Below are positions 31,355 through 41,178 of a stretch of DNA of 64,000 nt, piece after piece. A model generated the notes under the pieces. The model did not search any database, had not been told where the DNA came from, and saw only the letters and a list, made by a program, of their open reading frames with translations. Both the position numbers and the translations under genes were made by a program. The stretch is taken from positions 62,001 through 126,000 of the forward strand of contig JAIXWJ010000074.1 in assembly GCA_027491335.1 (NCBI GenBank). The letters are read 5' to 3'. The stretch's first letter is position 1. Each line of letters begins with the position of its first letter. This stretch comes from Actinomycetes bacterium. Its GTDB lineage: Bacteria; Actinomycetota; Acidimicrobiia; Acidimicrobiales; Ilumatobacteraceae.

Positions 31355-34171
31355 TTGGACTCCGACACGGTCGACGAAACCGGGACGACCAACGCTTATC
31401 GCAACGTCTCCCGGACGCGTTTCGCGTCTCGATTCGCCACTCGAATCATGTGGATCGTCCTCGCCGCGAGCGCGGGTCTCGTGGCGTCGCTCGGCTTCGA
31501 TGTGCGACTCGCTCTGGCGGTGGTCATCGTGGCGCGAGTGTTGCATGGCCTGCCCGCCGGCGCGCTCGCCTTGGTGTCGGGCGCCGTGGTCACCTTCGTC
31601 GTGAGCGGTCACATCTTGTCGTCGGAGCCGGATGTGACGCCGGCGGTGTTGGCCACGCTGTTTCTCGTGATCCACGCCGTGGCCTTGTCGCATCTCGTGT
31701 TGTTCCTGACGAATCGTGTCGGGCGTCGTGAACGGCCGGTTCGGCGATTCTTCGTGCTCTCCGCAACGTTGGTGACGGCCTCGTTGTTGCTGGCGCTGTT
31801 CGAGTGGTTCGTGGCCGATCTCGTTCTGGACGGGCCGACCACGTCTTTCTGGGAGCGCGGCGCGGCCGTGGTCGTGGGCGCGCTTCTCGGATTGTGCGGC
31901 GCCATTCTCGTGCGCGGGCGGTGGTTCCGTTACCGAGGGCTTTCCTTCGACGAGTTGGCGGCACCGCTGGCGGCTCTCGTGGTGGTGGTTCTGGCTCTGC
32001 AAGCGACCGGGGAATTGTGGCGGTCGGCCGATCAGGAACGGTTGCGTGATGCCGCACGAGTCACGATGGCGGGATTCCTCGACGACCTCACGTCCGAGGT
32101 GAACGGGGTGATCGTCGCGTTGGAAGCCGACGTCGAGACGTTCGACTCTCTCGATTCGCTCGGTTCCGTGGCGGCGTTGATGTTGCGAGGTGAGCGAACC
32201 GACGACGAGGTTCTCGTCGGAGACGAGCGGTTTCTCGCGGACGTCATCTCCGCGGTTCCGGAGGCGAGCGAGCGCTCCGACGAGTCGGGTCCGGGCACCC
32301 GTCTGCTCGGCGACGGTCCGATCCTCGTCGATGAACGCAACGTGTTGGTTCTGGAAGTGGTCCTCGACGGTGGCGCGATCACGTCGGACAACTGGTTCCT
32401 TCTGGTGATCGACGCCGAACGATTGCTCGCGGGTGTGAACGATGCGTTGGACGCTTCGTTCGGTGACGTGAACGTGACGTTCGCCGCGCCGACGGATTCG
32501 GTGACCGCCGTCGGTGTCGTCGATGGCGTTCGATTGCTCATGACCGCGCGCCCCGGTTCGGGCTTCGGAGTCGATGGGCAGCAAGCGACACTCGTTCTGG
32601 CCTTCGAGGTGGTGCTCGGTGCGGCGATCGTGGCGGTGTTGTTGCTGGGCGCGTCGTCACAGGTCCGCGTGGCGCTCGAACGACGTCGTCGAGAGTCGTT
32701 GCTGGAAGCCGCCCTCGACGCCACGCCCGGTCTGTCGGTCGTCTTCGACGACGACATGACCGTGTTGGCGGGCAATCGGGCCGTGCGCGACGACTTCGGC
32801 GAGCGCATTCCGGGCATCCCGGTCATCGAGGTGCTCGGCTTCGGACCCGAGACGGTGCGAGCGCGCATCGCCGGAGAACTGCTCGCCAAGGTTCTTGCGG
32901 GGGAGAGCGGTCACGCCGAGGTCTCGGGGGGTGAAGGCGACGAGATGCGCATTCTCGAACTCGAGGCGTATCCGGTGTCGGTTCCGGGGGACGAACGAAT
33001 CGGTTTTCTCCACGTCGCGGACGCCACCGAGCGTCGCAGCATGGCCATGCGCACGGCGCAAGCCGAACGAATGGAGTCGCTCGGAGCATTGGCCGGTGGA
33101 CTGGCCCACGACTTCAACAACCTTCTCTTCGTCACGTTGGGAAATCTGCAGTTGATGGCCATGAACGAGACCGTCACGAAGGACGAGAAGTTGGCCAAGT
33201 TCCTCTCGCGTTCGATGGCCGCGGTCGAGCGGGGTGCGGAGATCACGAAGTCGTTGCTCGCGGTGGCACGCAGTCAGCCACTGGAGGAGACCGCGGTGTC
33301 TCTCGCCGATCTCATCAAGGGCTTGTTGCCCTTGGTGAAGCAAGCCGTGGGCGCGGGGCGCACGGTGGAAGTGGACATTCCCGACCCCAATCTCCACCTC
33401 ATGGTCGACGCCGGTCGCTTGCAGAGCTGCATTCTCAATCTGGCGTTCAACTCGCGCGACGCGATGGGGCCCACCGGGTGCGTGCGCATCGCGGCGCGAC
33501 GACGCGACGACATGATCGAACTGTCCGTGTCCGATGACGGTGCCGGCATGCCGGCCGACGTGGTGGCGCGGGCCTTCGAACCTTTCTTCACCACCAAGAA
33601 GGCCGGTAGCGGCACGGGTCTGGGTCTGGCCACCGTGTACGCGTTCGCTCAGCAAAGCGGTGGAACCGCCACCCTCGAGAGTCGACCCGGTGCGGGAACC
33701 ACGGTCACTTTGGTCCTTCCCTTGCACGTGCCGGGGGCCGCATCCGAGCGGGTGACGTCCGCCCGACGCGCGGGTCGCCGCGTGGTGGTGGCCGACGACG
33801 AGCAGGCTCTGGCCGAGATGGTGGCGGCGTGGTTGATGGACGTCGGAATCGACGCGCGGTTCGCTCTCTCGCCGCGCGAGGCTCTGGAATTGATCTCGGA
33901 GTTCCGGCCCGACGTCTTGGTGTCCGACGCCAACTTCGGTGAGGAACAAGATGGCCTCGACCTGGCGCGACTGGCGACGGCGGATCAACCCGATCTTGCC
34001 GTGATCTTCATGACGGGCTACTCGTCCAGCATGAAGCAGTTGCAAGAGTTGGGGGAGCGCACGCTCGCCAAACCGTTCTCCCGCGAGGACCTTTACGCGG
34101 CGGTGCTTCCCCTCGTGGCCGACGAGAACGCGACATCCACCGCTGTGCCGGGAGGTGAGGAACATGGCTGA
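31355..34171 (+). CDS. Membrane-bound hybrid sensor histidine kinase
   Basis: 938-residue signalling protein. Several N-terminal hydrophobic helices (about residues 30-225) lead to an extracytoplasmic domain (about 230-405), another helix near 410-430, a PAS-like region (about 445-560), a HisKA domain with phosphorylatable His in GGLAHDFNNLLF near residue 583, an ATPase domain with N box SCILNLAFNSRDAM, G1 DDGAGMP and G2 GSGTGLGLATVYAF, and a receiver domain (about 805-930) with VVADDEQAL and acceptor Asp in VLVSDANFG. The start is a TTG at 31355, so the exact N-terminus is uncertain. It overlaps the REC-EAL gene by 8 bases. Confidence 0.9.
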   Translation: MDSDTVDETGTTNAYRNVSRTRFASRFATRIMWIVLAASAGLVASLGFDVRLALAVVIVARVLHGLPAGALALVSGAVVTFVVSGHILSSEPDVTPAVLATLFLVIHAVALSHLVLFLTNRVGRRERPVRRFFVLSATLVTASLLLALFEWFVADLVLDGPTTSFWERGAAVVVGALLGLCGAILVRGRWFRYRGLSFDELAAPLAALVVVVLALQATGELWRSADQERLRDAARVTMAGFLDDLTSEVNGVIVALEADVETFDSLDSLGSVAALMLRGERTDDEVLVGDERFLADVISAVPEASERSDESGPGTRLLGDGPILVDERNVLVLEVVLDGGAITSDNWFLLVIDAERLLAGVNDALDASFGDVNVTFAAPTDSVTAVGVVDGVRLLMTARPGSGFGVDGQQATLVLAFEVVLGAAIVAVLLLGASSQVRVALERRRRESLLEAALDATPGLSVVFDDDMTVLAGNRAVRDDFGERIPGIPVIEVLGFGPETVRARIAGELLAKVLAGESGHAEVSGGEGDEMRILELEAYPVSVPGDERIGFLHVADATERRSMAMRTAQAERMESLGALAGGLAHDFNNLLFVTLGNLQLMAMNETVTKDEKLAKFLSRSMAAVERGAEITKSLLAVARSQPLEETAVSLADLIKGLLPLVKQAVGAGRTVEVDIPDPNLHLMVDAGRLQSCILNLAFNSRDAMGPTGCVRIAARRRDDMIELSVSDDGAGMPADVVARAFEPFFTTKKAGSGTGLGLATVYAFAQQSGGTATLESRPGAGTTVTLVLPLHVPGAASERVTSARRAGRRVVVADDEQALAEMVAAWLMDVGIDARFALSPREALELISEFRPDVLVSDANFGEEQDGLDLARLATADQPDLAVIFMTGYSSSMKQLQELGERTLAKPFSREDLYAAVLPLVADENATSTAVPGGEEHG

Positions 34172-35351
34172 CGCCGCACGAGTGTTGGTGATCGACGACG
34201 AAGAGGCCATCTGCGAACTGATCGAGGCCGTGGCCGAGTCCGCGGGTTTCAGCGCCCGGTCGGCGAGCACCCCCACCGACATCGAGCGAGCGATCGAGGG
34301 TCGCTTCGATCTGGTGGTGTTGGACCTGTCGCTCGGTGAAATGGATGGCATCGAGGTGATGAGTCGCTTGGGCTCACTGCATCGTGGGATGCCCGTGATT
34401 CTCGTGAGTGGCGCCGATCAATCGCTGTTGGACACCGCCGGCCGGATCGCCGAGATGCACAAGTTGCGCGTCATCGGAACGTTCGCCAAGCCGTTCTCGC
34501 TCGACGTTCTGCGCACGGCGATGTTGGAGTGGTCGCAGGTGTCCGATCAGGCCAACGACCCCACCGGACCCAAGATCATGGTGGGTCCGGACGAGTTGCT
34601 GAATCCCGACTTCCTCCATCTGGTGTATCAACCGAAGGTCTCCACCGCGACCGGAGAGGTCACCGGAGTGGAGGCTCTCGTTCGGTGGCGACACCCCACG
34701 CACGGTGACGTGTCGCCGTCGGTGTTCGTCGCCCTCATCGAGGAAGCGGGACGAACGTCGGAGTTGCTCGATTCGGTCATGACGATGGCGGCCAGGGATC
34801 GATTGCGATATCGGGCCCTCAGGTCGATGCCCGACGTCAGCGTGAACATCTCGGTTCTGGATCTGAACGACGACGAGTTGCCGCGTCGCGCGCAACGCAT
34901 GCTCACCGAAGCGGCGCCGGCTGAGGCATGGACGTTCGAGGTGACCGAGACCGCGCCCATCACCGAGGCCGCGCCGGCGTTGTCGATATTGACCCGTCTG
35001 CGACTCGCCGGGTTTCGTCTGGCCGTCGACGACTTCGGCACGGGCAGCAGCAATTACGAGCGGGTGTTGGCCGCGCCGTTCACCGAACTCAAGATCGACC
35101 GAGCGATGGTGGGGCGACTCGACATCGAAGCCGCCGAGCCGGACCCGATGGTGAAGTCGGGGGTGGAGGTGGGGCACTCTCTCGGACTGCACGTGGTGGC
35201 CGAAGGGGTGGAGACGCCCGATCAATTCCGCATGGTTCGCGAGATCGGGTGCGACGCCGCGCAGGGTTACTTGATCTCGGCGCCGGTGGCGCCCGTGCAG
35301 ATCGACGTCGCCCTCGACGAATGGCGTCGCAAGTTCGACTTCCTCGGGTGA
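34164..35351 (+). CDS. Response regulator with EAL c-di-GMP phosphodiesterase domain
   Basis: 395 residues. The receiver domain (1-125) has VIDDEEAI and phospho-acceptor Asp in VVLDLSLGEMDG, with the conserved Lys in FAKPFS. The EAL domain (about 150-390) keeps the catalytic set: Glu in EALVRWRHP, Asn in VNISVLD, Glu in FEVTETAP, DDFGTGSSN, Lys in LKIDRAMV, Glu in AEGVET and Gln in AQGYL, so active c-di-GMP hydrolysis is likely. The ATG at 34164 follows GGAGGTGAGGAAC. It overlaps the hybrid kinase and should be its phosphorelay output. Confidence 0.93.
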   Translation: MADAARVLVIDDEEAICELIEAVAESAGFSARSASTPTDIERAIEGRFDLVVLDLSLGEMDGIEVMSRLGSLHRGMPVILVSGADQSLLDTAGRIAEMHKLRVIGTFAKPFSLDVLRTAMLEWSQVSDQANDPTGPKIMVGPDELLNPDFLHLVYQPKVSTATGEVTGVEALVRWRHPTHGDVSPSVFVALIEEAGRTSELLDSVMTMAARDRLRYRALRSMPDVSVNISVLDLNDDELPRRAQRMLTEAAPAEAWTFEVTETAPITEAAPALSILTRLRLAGFRLAVDDFGTGSSNYERVLAAPFTELKIDRAMVGRLDIEAAEPDPMVKSGVEVGHSLGLHVVAEGVETPDQFRMVREIGCDAAQGYLISAPVAPVQIDVALDEWRRKFDFLG

Positions 35352-35382
35352 ACCCGACGTTGATCGGCTCCCGTCGGGTGCG

Positions 35383-35988
35383 TCAGGTCAGCGCGAGACG
35401 CAACGCGGTCATCAACGTGTCACGAGTGCGGTTGCGCGACAGGCCCACGCTCGAGCGCAGGTACTCGATGTTCTCGATGCTCAACGTGTAGTCGACGATG
35501 CGCGACACGGCGTCGGGTTGGGTGCTGGCCGCGATCTCGGGGGCGAATTGTTCGATGGCCTGATTGCGCAGGATCGTGCGCCGCTGGTTCATGGCGGTGG
35601 CCACGGTGGCCGACCGGGCGGAAACCACCGCCGAGGCTCGTCCGACGCCGATGGTCTTGTCGAAGAGGCGCAAGCGGTGTTCGATCATGGCGTCGAGTCG
35701 CTGTTCGAAATCGCCCGATCCATCGAGGCCCTCGTAGAACTGATGGATGCGTTCCCACTGAATGACGATGGCGGTGGCGGCGAGATCTTCCATGTCGTCG
35801 AAGTAGCGGAACACGGAACGTTCGGAGACCCCGGCGATCTCGGCGATGCGCGCGGCCGACGGTTGAATCTCGCCGGCCTCGTACAACTGGAGCAGGGCTT
35901 GCACGACGGCGGCCTTGTTGCGGGCACCGCGCTCACGGCGACCATCGAGGGGAATGGCGTCTTGTTGGGGTTGGGCGCTGGGGGGCAC
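35383..35988 (-). CDS. TetR-family transcriptional regulator
   Basis: 201-residue regulator. The N-terminal helix-turn-helix lies at about residues 28-70 (ARIAEIAGVSERSVFRYFDD), followed by a helical ligand-binding domain without strong identity to a studied group. It is convergent with the REC-EAL gene and lies downstream of a small SH3-like gene on the same strand. Targets cannot be predicted. The start codon at 35988 fits the usual short N-terminal arm. Confidence 0.88.
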   Translation of the reverse strand: MPPSAQPQQDAIPLDGRRERGARNKAAVVQALLQLYEAGEIQPSAARIAEIAGVSERSVFRYFDDMEDLAATAIVIQWERIHQFYEGLDGSGDFEQRLDAMIEHRLRLFDKTIGVGRASAVVSARSATVATAMNQRRTILRNQAIEQFAPEIAASTQPDAVSRIVDYTLSIENIEYLRSSVGLSRNRTRDTLMTALRLALT

Positions 35989-36059
35989 GGCGAGAGTGTA
36001 GGGGTCGCGCGGTGCTCTCGTCCGAGCGGTTCACGCGTCGGGTCGCGTCGTCGGGGCCC

Positions 36060-36326
36060 TCAGCCCCGCTTGGCCTTCTTTGCCAAACGCTTGGCGGTGC
36101 GGCCCACCGGAGCGAGATGACGGTGATCAAGGTCGCCCAGTTCCACCCCATTGGCAAACAACACGCGATAGCGCTGCCAGTTGAACCCGTTGGCGAGAAT
36201 CACCTTGCCCTCGGTTCCGGCCACCACGTCGGCCAAATCCACCGTCGCCACCACCTTGTCGCCCAGTCGAAGGTCGATCTGGTCCGAGTGCGGCTTGGCG
36301 AGGGCATGGGGCTTCCACGTGGGCAT
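36060..36326 (-). CDS. Small SH3-like barrel protein of unknown function
   Basis: 88-residue protein with the pattern of a small beta barrel: GDKVVATVDLADVVAGTEG, then KVILANGFNWQRYRVLFANG and VELGDLDHRHLAPV, ending in a basic tail (RTAKRLAKKAKRG) that could bind nucleic acid. I do not recognise a named family. The ATG at 36326 begins directly before the barrel. The much longer minus-strand ORF through tig is a shadow. It is divergent from tig across 60 bases. Confidence 0.7.
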   Translation of the reverse strand: MPTWKPHALAKPHSDQIDLRLGDKVVATVDLADVVAGTEGKVILANGFNWQRYRVLFANGVELGDLDHRHLAPVGRTAKRLAKKAKRG

Positions 36327-36367
36327 ACACCAATCATGCCCCACCGTGGGGCCCCGATGCGACACCG

Positions 36368-36377
36368 CCGGTACACT
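36368..36377 (+). promoter_or_regulatory. CCGG-TACACT box before tig
   Basis: CCGG (36368-36371) followed by TACACT (36372-36377), 9 bases before the tig GTG. There is no ribosome-binding site in between, suggesting transcription starts at or next to the start codon. Confidence 0.5.
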
Positions 36378-36386
36378 CGGCTCCCT

Positions 36387-37802
36387 GTGAAGACGACAAG
36401 TGAAACCCTCGAGGGCAATCGCGTCAAGCTCTCCGTCGAAGTCGACGAGGCTGATTTTGCCCGTGACATCGATGCCGCATTCTCCAAGATCGCCCAGGAG
36501 GTGCGCCTGCCCGGCTTCCGTGCCGGCAAGGCCCCCCGCAAGGTTCTGGAGGCCCGAATCGGAATCGCCGCGGCCCGCGAGCAGGCGTTGCGCGACGGTG
36601 TGCCCCGCCATCTGGCCTCGGCGGTGCGCGAACTGAACGTGGACATCATCGCCACGCCCGAGATCGAGATCACCGGCGGTCAGGAATTCGGTCCCGTGAC
36701 CTTCGACGCAACCTGCGAGGTGCGTCCCGTGATCACGGTTCCCGGTTACGGCGGACTCCGCGTGGAGGTTTCGGCCATCGAAGTGACCGATGCCGAAGTC
36801 GACGAAGTCGTCGACGCCGAGCGTCGTCGTCTGGGCAAGCTCACGACCGTCGACCGCGTGGCCGCGGTGGGCGACTACGTGGTGGTCGACCTCATCGGAC
36901 GTCGCGATGGCGAGCCGGTGGCCGGATTGGCCGTCGACGAGTGGTCGTACGAGATCGGCAAGAAGTGGGTGGCCCCGTCGTTCGACGACCAGCTGGTGGG
37001 CAGCACCGCGGGAACGAAGTTGTCGTTCACCGACACCCCGTCGGGCACCGACACCCCGGCCGACTTCGAGGTGACGGTCACCGCGGTCCAAGAGTTGGTC
37101 ATCGCCGAAGCCACCGATGCGTGGGTCGCCGAGAACATCGATGGGCACGACGCCGTCGAAGCGTGGCGCGACTCGGTGCGAACCCGTTTGTCGAACAACC
37201 GTCTGAACCAGGTGCGCAACAGCGTGGTGGAGAAGGTCACCGATGCCCTGGCGGCGTTGGTCGAGATCGACGCTCCCGAATCGATGGTGGCCGCCGACCT
37301 GCAGCGTCGCGTCGAGAACACCATTCGCCAGTTCCAGATGCAGGGCATCAACATCGATCAGTGGCTCCAGGCCACCGGTCAGGACGCGGCCTCGTTCGTC
37401 GAGGGCATTCGTCCGCAGAGCATCAAGGCCTGCAAGGTCGATTTGGCGTTGCGCGCGGTGGTGTTGGCCGAGGGACTCGAGGCCAGCGAGGACGACATCG
37501 AGCGTGAGTTCGAGGGCATGGCCGACCGCAGCAACGAGGCCGCCATCCGCCAGGCCGAAATGCAGGGCGGCGGCAAGAACAAGAAGATCCGTTTGTACTC
37601 GGCCGAGCAGGTGCGTGCGGCGTATCAGGCCAACGACGCCATCGTCGATCTGGCCGCCGAGATCGCCAAGTCGAAGGCCCTCGACTGGTTGATCCACCGA
37701 GTCGAGTACGTCGATCCCGCCGGCAACGTGCTCGATCGCGACACCGTGATCGGACATTCCGAGGCCGACCACCACAACCACGACCATTCTGATCACGACT
37801 GA
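36387..37802 (+). CDS. tig: Trigger factor, ribosome-associated chaperone and prolyl isomerase
   Basis: 471-residue chaperone. The ribosome-binding domain carries the signature [19 protein letters not shown] near residue 45, the PPIase domain is at about 150-245 ([32 protein letters not shown]), and a helical C-terminal domain follows. The last residues are His/Asp-rich ([13 protein letters not shown]), an unusual metal-binding-like tail. The start is GTG 36387, with a promoter-like box 9 bases upstream. It heads the tig-clpP-clpX order common in bacteria, placing folding and proteolysis together. Confidence 0.95.
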   Translation: MKTTSETLEGNRVKLSVEVDEADFARDIDAAFSKIAQEVRLPGFRAGKAPRKVLEARIGIAAAREQALRDGVPRHLASAVRELNVDIIATPEIEITGGQEFGPVTFDATCEVRPVITVPGYGGLRVEVSAIEVTDAEVDEVVDAERRRLGKLTTVDRVAAVGDYVVVDLIGRRDGEPVAGLAVDEWSYEIGKKWVAPSFDDQLVGSTAGTKLSFTDTPSGTDTPADFEVTVTAVQELVIAEATDAWVAENIDGHDAVEAWRDSVRTRLSNNRLNQVRNSVVEKVTDALAALVEIDAPESMVAADLQRRVENTIRQFQMQGINIDQWLQATGQDAASFVEGIRPQSIKACKVDLALRAVVLAEGLEASEDDIEREFEGMADRSNEAAIRQAEMQGGGKNKKIRLYSAEQVRAAYQANDAIVDLAAEIAKSKALDWLIHRVEYVDPAGNVLDRDTVIGHSEADHHNHDHSDHD

Positions 37803-37812
37803 CTGGACCATC

Positions 37813-38445
37813 ATGAACCTCGAGGCCTTCAACTACTACGTGCCCACCGTGGTCGAGCAGACCAACCGTGGCGAGCGCGCCTACGACTTGTACAGCCGCT
37901 TGTTGAAGGAGAACATCCTCTTTCTCGGCACGCCCATCGACGACACCATCGCGAACCTCGTTTGTGCGCAGTTGATCCACCTCGAGAGCGAGAATCCCGA
38001 CAAGGACATCAACATCTACATCAACAGCCCCGGTGGAGACATCACGGCGCTGTTCGCGATCTACGACACGATGCAGTTCATCAAGAACGACATCGCCACC
38101 ATCTGTCTCGGCCAGGCGGCCAGTGCCGCGGCCGTGCTTTTGGCGGCGGGCACCAAGGGCAAGCGCCTCGCGTTGCCGCACAGCCGTGTGCTGTTGCACC
38201 AGCCCTACGGTCAGGTGGGCTACGGCCAGGTGACCGACCTCGAGATCGCCGCCAAGGAGATCTTCCGCATGCGTGACATCCTCGAGGAGATCCTGGCCCA
38301 GCACACCGGCCAGCCGATCGAGCGCATTCACGCCGACACCGATCGTGACTTCGTGATGGAAGCCAGCGAGGCTCTGGCCTACGGAATCATCGACGACGTC
38401 ATTTCCTCGCGCACCGTCGTCGACCGCACCGGCCCCATCCGCTGA
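37813..38445 (+). CDS. clpP: ATP-dependent Clp protease proteolytic subunit
   Basis: 210-residue serine peptidase that forms a tetradecameric chamber with ClpX or ClpC. The catalytic triad is visible: Ser in [14 protein letters not shown], His in [11 protein letters not shown], Asp in [10 protein letters not shown]. The substrate-groove [10 protein letters not shown] is also conserved. The ATG at 37813 lies 10 bases after tig, so the two are probably co-transcribed. Only one clpP is in the window, whereas actinobacteria often have two. Confidence 0.96.
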   Translation: MNLEAFNYYVPTVVEQTNRGERAYDLYSRLLKENILFLGTPIDDTIANLVCAQLIHLESENPDKDINIYINSPGGDITALFAIYDTMQFIKNDIATICLGQAASAAAVLLAAGTKGKRLALPHSRVLLHQPYGQVGYGQVTDLEIAAKEIFRMRDILEEILAQHTGQPIERIHADTDRDFVMEASEALAYGIIDDVISSRTVVDRTGPIR

Positions 38446-38485
38446 CCAGCGGTTCTCGCCGACCTTTCGGGAATCCTCAAGTCAC

Positions 38486-38502
38486 ATCGGTATCCAACCG
38501 AT
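38486..38502 (+). other. Short inverted repeat between clpP and clpX
   Basis: ATCGGT, 5-base loop, ACCGAT, in the 103-base spacer before clpX, with a further ATCGGTCGGT just after it. It could be part of a Clp-gene operator or a weak RNA hairpin; there is no T-run. Confidence 0.3.
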
Positions 38503-38548
38503 GATCGGTCGGTATGTGTAAGGCTGTCGACCTGAAGGGAGGGCGATC

Positions 38549-39832
38549 GTGGCGAAATTCGGAGACACCGGAGAAATCCTGAAGTGCTCGTTCTGCGGAA
38601 AGTCGCAGAAGCAGGTCAAGAAACTGATCGCCGGTCCCGGCGTCTACATCTGCGACGAATGCATCGACCTGTGCAACGAGATCATCGAAGAAGAGGTCGG
38701 CGAGGCCGCCGATCTTCGGCTCGAAGAACTCCCCAAGCCGCGTGAGATCTGCTCGTTCCTCGACGAATACGTCGTCGGACAAGGACAGGCCAAGAAGGTT
38801 CTGGCCGTGGCGGTCTACAACCACTATCGCCGTCTGCAGTATCAGAAGGAGACCGGCGTCTCGCGTCGCGACGAGGTTGAACTGGCCAAGAGCAACATTC
38901 TCTTGTTGGGTCCCACCGGATGCGGAAAGACACACTTGGCTCAGACGTTGGCGCGCATGCTCAACGTTCCGTTCGCCATCGCCGACGCCACGGCTCTCAC
39001 CGAGGCCGGCTACGTGGGCGAGGACGTGGAGAACATCCTGCTCAAGTTGATTCAGGCCGCGGACTTCGACGTGAAGAAGGCCGAGACCGGAATCATCTAC
39101 ATCGACGAGATCGACAAGATCGCCCGCAAGAGCGAGAACCCTTCCATCACGCGCGACGTGTCCGGCGAGGGCGTGCAGCAGGCGCTTCTCAAGATCCTCG
39201 AAGGAACGGTGGCTTCGGTTCCGCCGCAGGGTGGACGCAAGCATCCTCATCAGGAGTTCATCCAGATCGACACCACCAACGTGCTGTTCATCTGCGGTGG
39301 AGCGTTCGCCGGCCTCGACAAGATCATCGAACAGCGCATCGGCCACAAGGGCGTCGGTTTTCATGCCACCGTGCGCAGCAAGGCCGAGAAGGACGCCGGT
39401 GATCTCTTCGCCCAGGTGCTGCCCGAGGATTTGTTGGCCTTCGGGCTCATCCCCGAGTTCGTGGGTCGTTTGCCCATGGTCGGCGCGGTGCACAACCTCG
39501 ACAAGGCGGCGCTCGTGCAGATCCTGATCGAGCCCAAGAACGCGTTGGTGAAGCAGTTCCAGAAGTTCTTCGAGTTCGAGGACGTGGAACTGGAGTTGAC
39601 GCCCGCGGCCCTCGATGCCATCGCCGAGCAGGCTCTCGAACGGGGAACCGGTGCTCGCGGCCTTCGCGCCATTCTCGAAGAGACGTTGCTCAACGTCATG
39701 TTCGACCTTCCCGGTCGTGCCGACGTGGCCAAGGTCGTCATCGACGAGGGTTCGGTGCGTCACAAGTCGGCGCCCGAGTTGGTGTTGCGCACCGCGACTC
39801 GAGCGGCGCGTCCGCGTCGCGCGGCCAGCTGA
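38549..39832 (+). CDS. clpX: ATP-dependent Clp protease ATP-binding subunit ClpX
   Basis: 427-residue AAA+ unfoldase that feeds ClpP. The zinc-binding domain ([12 protein letters not shown], then [12 protein letters not shown]) is followed by Walker [11 protein letters not shown] near residue 125, [11 protein letters not shown], Walker [12 protein letters not shown], and sensor/arginine-finger region [11 protein letters not shown]. Length and order match the family. The GTG at 38549 follows GAAGGGAGGGCGATC, a strong ribosome-binding site. Confidence 0.97.
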   Translation: MAKFGDTGEILKCSFCGKSQKQVKKLIAGPGVYICDECIDLCNEIIEEEVGEAADLRLEELPKPREICSFLDEYVVGQGQAKKVLAVAVYNHYRRLQYQKETGVSRRDEVELAKSNILLLGPTGCGKTHLAQTLARMLNVPFAIADATALTEAGYVGEDVENILLKLIQAADFDVKKAETGIIYIDEIDKIARKSENPSITRDVSGEGVQQALLKILEGTVASVPPQGGRKHPHQEFIQIDTTNVLFICGGAFAGLDKIIEQRIGHKGVGFHATVRSKAEKDAGDLFAQVLPEDLLAFGLIPEFVGRLPMVGAVHNLDKAALVQILIEPKNALVKQFQKFFEFEDVELELTPAALDAIAEQALERGTGARGLRAILEETLLNVMFDLPGRADVAKVVIDEGSVRHKSAPELVLRTATRAARPRRAAS

Positions 39833-39849
39833 CCTCCGATTCGATCGCC

Positions 39850-41145
39850 GTGTCGTACGAGCAAGCCCTAGCGTATCTCGACGATCGTGCCTCGTACCAA
39901 AAGACGGGGCGAATCGAGTCACCGTCGCTCGACGTGATCACGCGACTGTGCGAGTTGATGGGCGATCCACAGCATTGTGCGCCCGTCGTGCACATCACCG
40001 GCACCAACGGCAAGGGCTCCACGGCTCAGATGATCACGCGTCTGCTGATGGCGAGCGGGTTACGGGTGGGTACCTACACCAGCCCGCACCTCGAGCGAGT
40101 GAACGAACGCTTCACCATTGATGGTTCACCCATTTCCGACGACGCGTTCGCCGAGCAGATCGCCGCGGTCTCCGACCTCGAGATGTTGTCCGGAATCCGG
40201 CCCGGTTACTTCGACATCTGCACCGCCGCCGCGTTCCGTTGGTTCGCCGACGAGGCGGTCGACGTCATGGTGATCGAGGTCGGGCTACTCGGTCGCTGGG
40301 ACGCGACGAACGTGGTGAACGCTCAGGTGGCCGTCATCACCAACATCGGTCTGGATCACACCGAATTTGCCGGACCCACCAAGGCCGACGTGGCCCGCGA
40401 GAAGGCCGGCATCATCAAGTCCGGCAGTGCGGTGGTGTGCGGCGAGACCGCTCCCGAGATCGTGGATATCTTCGCCAATGCGGGTGGTGCGTCGTTGTTG
40501 GTTCGTGGCACCGACTTCGACGTCGACAGCAATCAATTGGCGCTCGGTGGTCGACTCGTCTCATTGCGGACTCCCACCACTATCTACTCCGACGTGGTCG
40601 TTCCGCTTCATGGTCGTCACCAGGCCGACAACGCGGCGGTGGCCATCACCGCGGTGGAGACGTTCTTCGCGCGACCTCTCGATCAAGAGATCATCGACGA
40701 GGCCATGGCATCCGTGCGCATGGCGGGTCGGTTCGAGGTGATGGGTCATCAACCATTGGTGATCATCGACGGTGCGCACAATCCCGCCGGCGCCGACGTG
40801 TGCGCGGCCGTTTTCTTCGAGGACTTCGACCCGGCCGGTCGTCGAGTTTTGGTGGTCGGATGCCTGAAGGGGCGCGACCCCGACGACATGCTGTCGGCGT
40901 TGCGGGCCGATGAGTTCGATCTCGTGGTGTGTTGTCCGGCCCCGTCGCCACGCGGGATGCCCGCCACCGACCTGGTGGAGGCCGCCCGGCGTGTGGGTTG
41001 CGACACCGTGGAGTCGGCGGTCTCGGTCGAGCGCGCCATCGACCGCGCGTTGAACGAGGCCGGCCCGGATGACGCGATTCTCGTGACCGGGTCGCTCTAC
41101 GTGGTGGGTGCGGCCCGTCCCCACGTGGCCAAGGCCCTTCCCTGA
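39850..41145 (+). CDS. folC: Folylpolyglutamate synthase / dihydrofolate synthase
   Basis: 431-residue Mur-ligase-like ATPase that adds glutamate to folates. The P loop HITGTNGKGSTAQMI is near residue 50, followed by YTSPHLERVNERF, EVGLLGRWDATNVV, ITNIGLDHTEF with KADVAREKAGIIK, and IIDGAHNPAGA. The GTG at 39850 starts 17 bases after clpX. Its function in one-carbon metabolism is well supported. No gene for valyl-tRNA synthetase, a frequent neighbour, is present. Confidence 0.94.
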   Translation: MSYEQALAYLDDRASYQKTGRIESPSLDVITRLCELMGDPQHCAPVVHITGTNGKGSTAQMITRLLMASGLRVGTYTSPHLERVNERFTIDGSPISDDAFAEQIAAVSDLEMLSGIRPGYFDICTAAAFRWFADEAVDVMVIEVGLLGRWDATNVVNAQVAVITNIGLDHTEFAGPTKADVAREKAGIIKSGSAVVCGETAPEIVDIFANAGGASLLVRGTDFDVDSNQLALGGRLVSLRTPTTIYSDVVVPLHGRHQADNAAVAITAVETFFARPLDQEIIDEAMASVRMAGRFEVMGHQPLVIIDGAHNPAGADVCAAVFFEDFDPAGRRVLVVGCLKGRDPDDMLSALRADEFDLVVCCPAPSPRGMPATDLVEAARRVGCDTVESAVSVERAIDRALNEAGPDDAILVTGSLYVVGAARPHVAKALP

Positions 41146-41162
41146 GGGCGCAACGGGTGGCG

Positions 41163-41172
41163 CCGGTAGCCT
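41163..41172 (+). promoter_or_regulatory. CCGG-TAGCCT box before ndk
   Basis: CCGG (41163-41166) plus TAGCCT (41167-41172), six bases upstream of the ndk ATG. It matches the box before tig and proB and again leaves no room for a ribosome-binding site. Confidence 0.45.
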
Positions 41173-41178
41173 GACCCC

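Noticed and set aside
32657-34351. 564-residue minus-strand open frame over the histidine kinase
   Set aside because: Antisense shadow with no recognisable domain.
36060-37832. 590-residue minus-strand open frame over tig
   Set aside because: Only its last 88 codons (36060-36326) look like a real protein; the rest is antisense to trigger factor.
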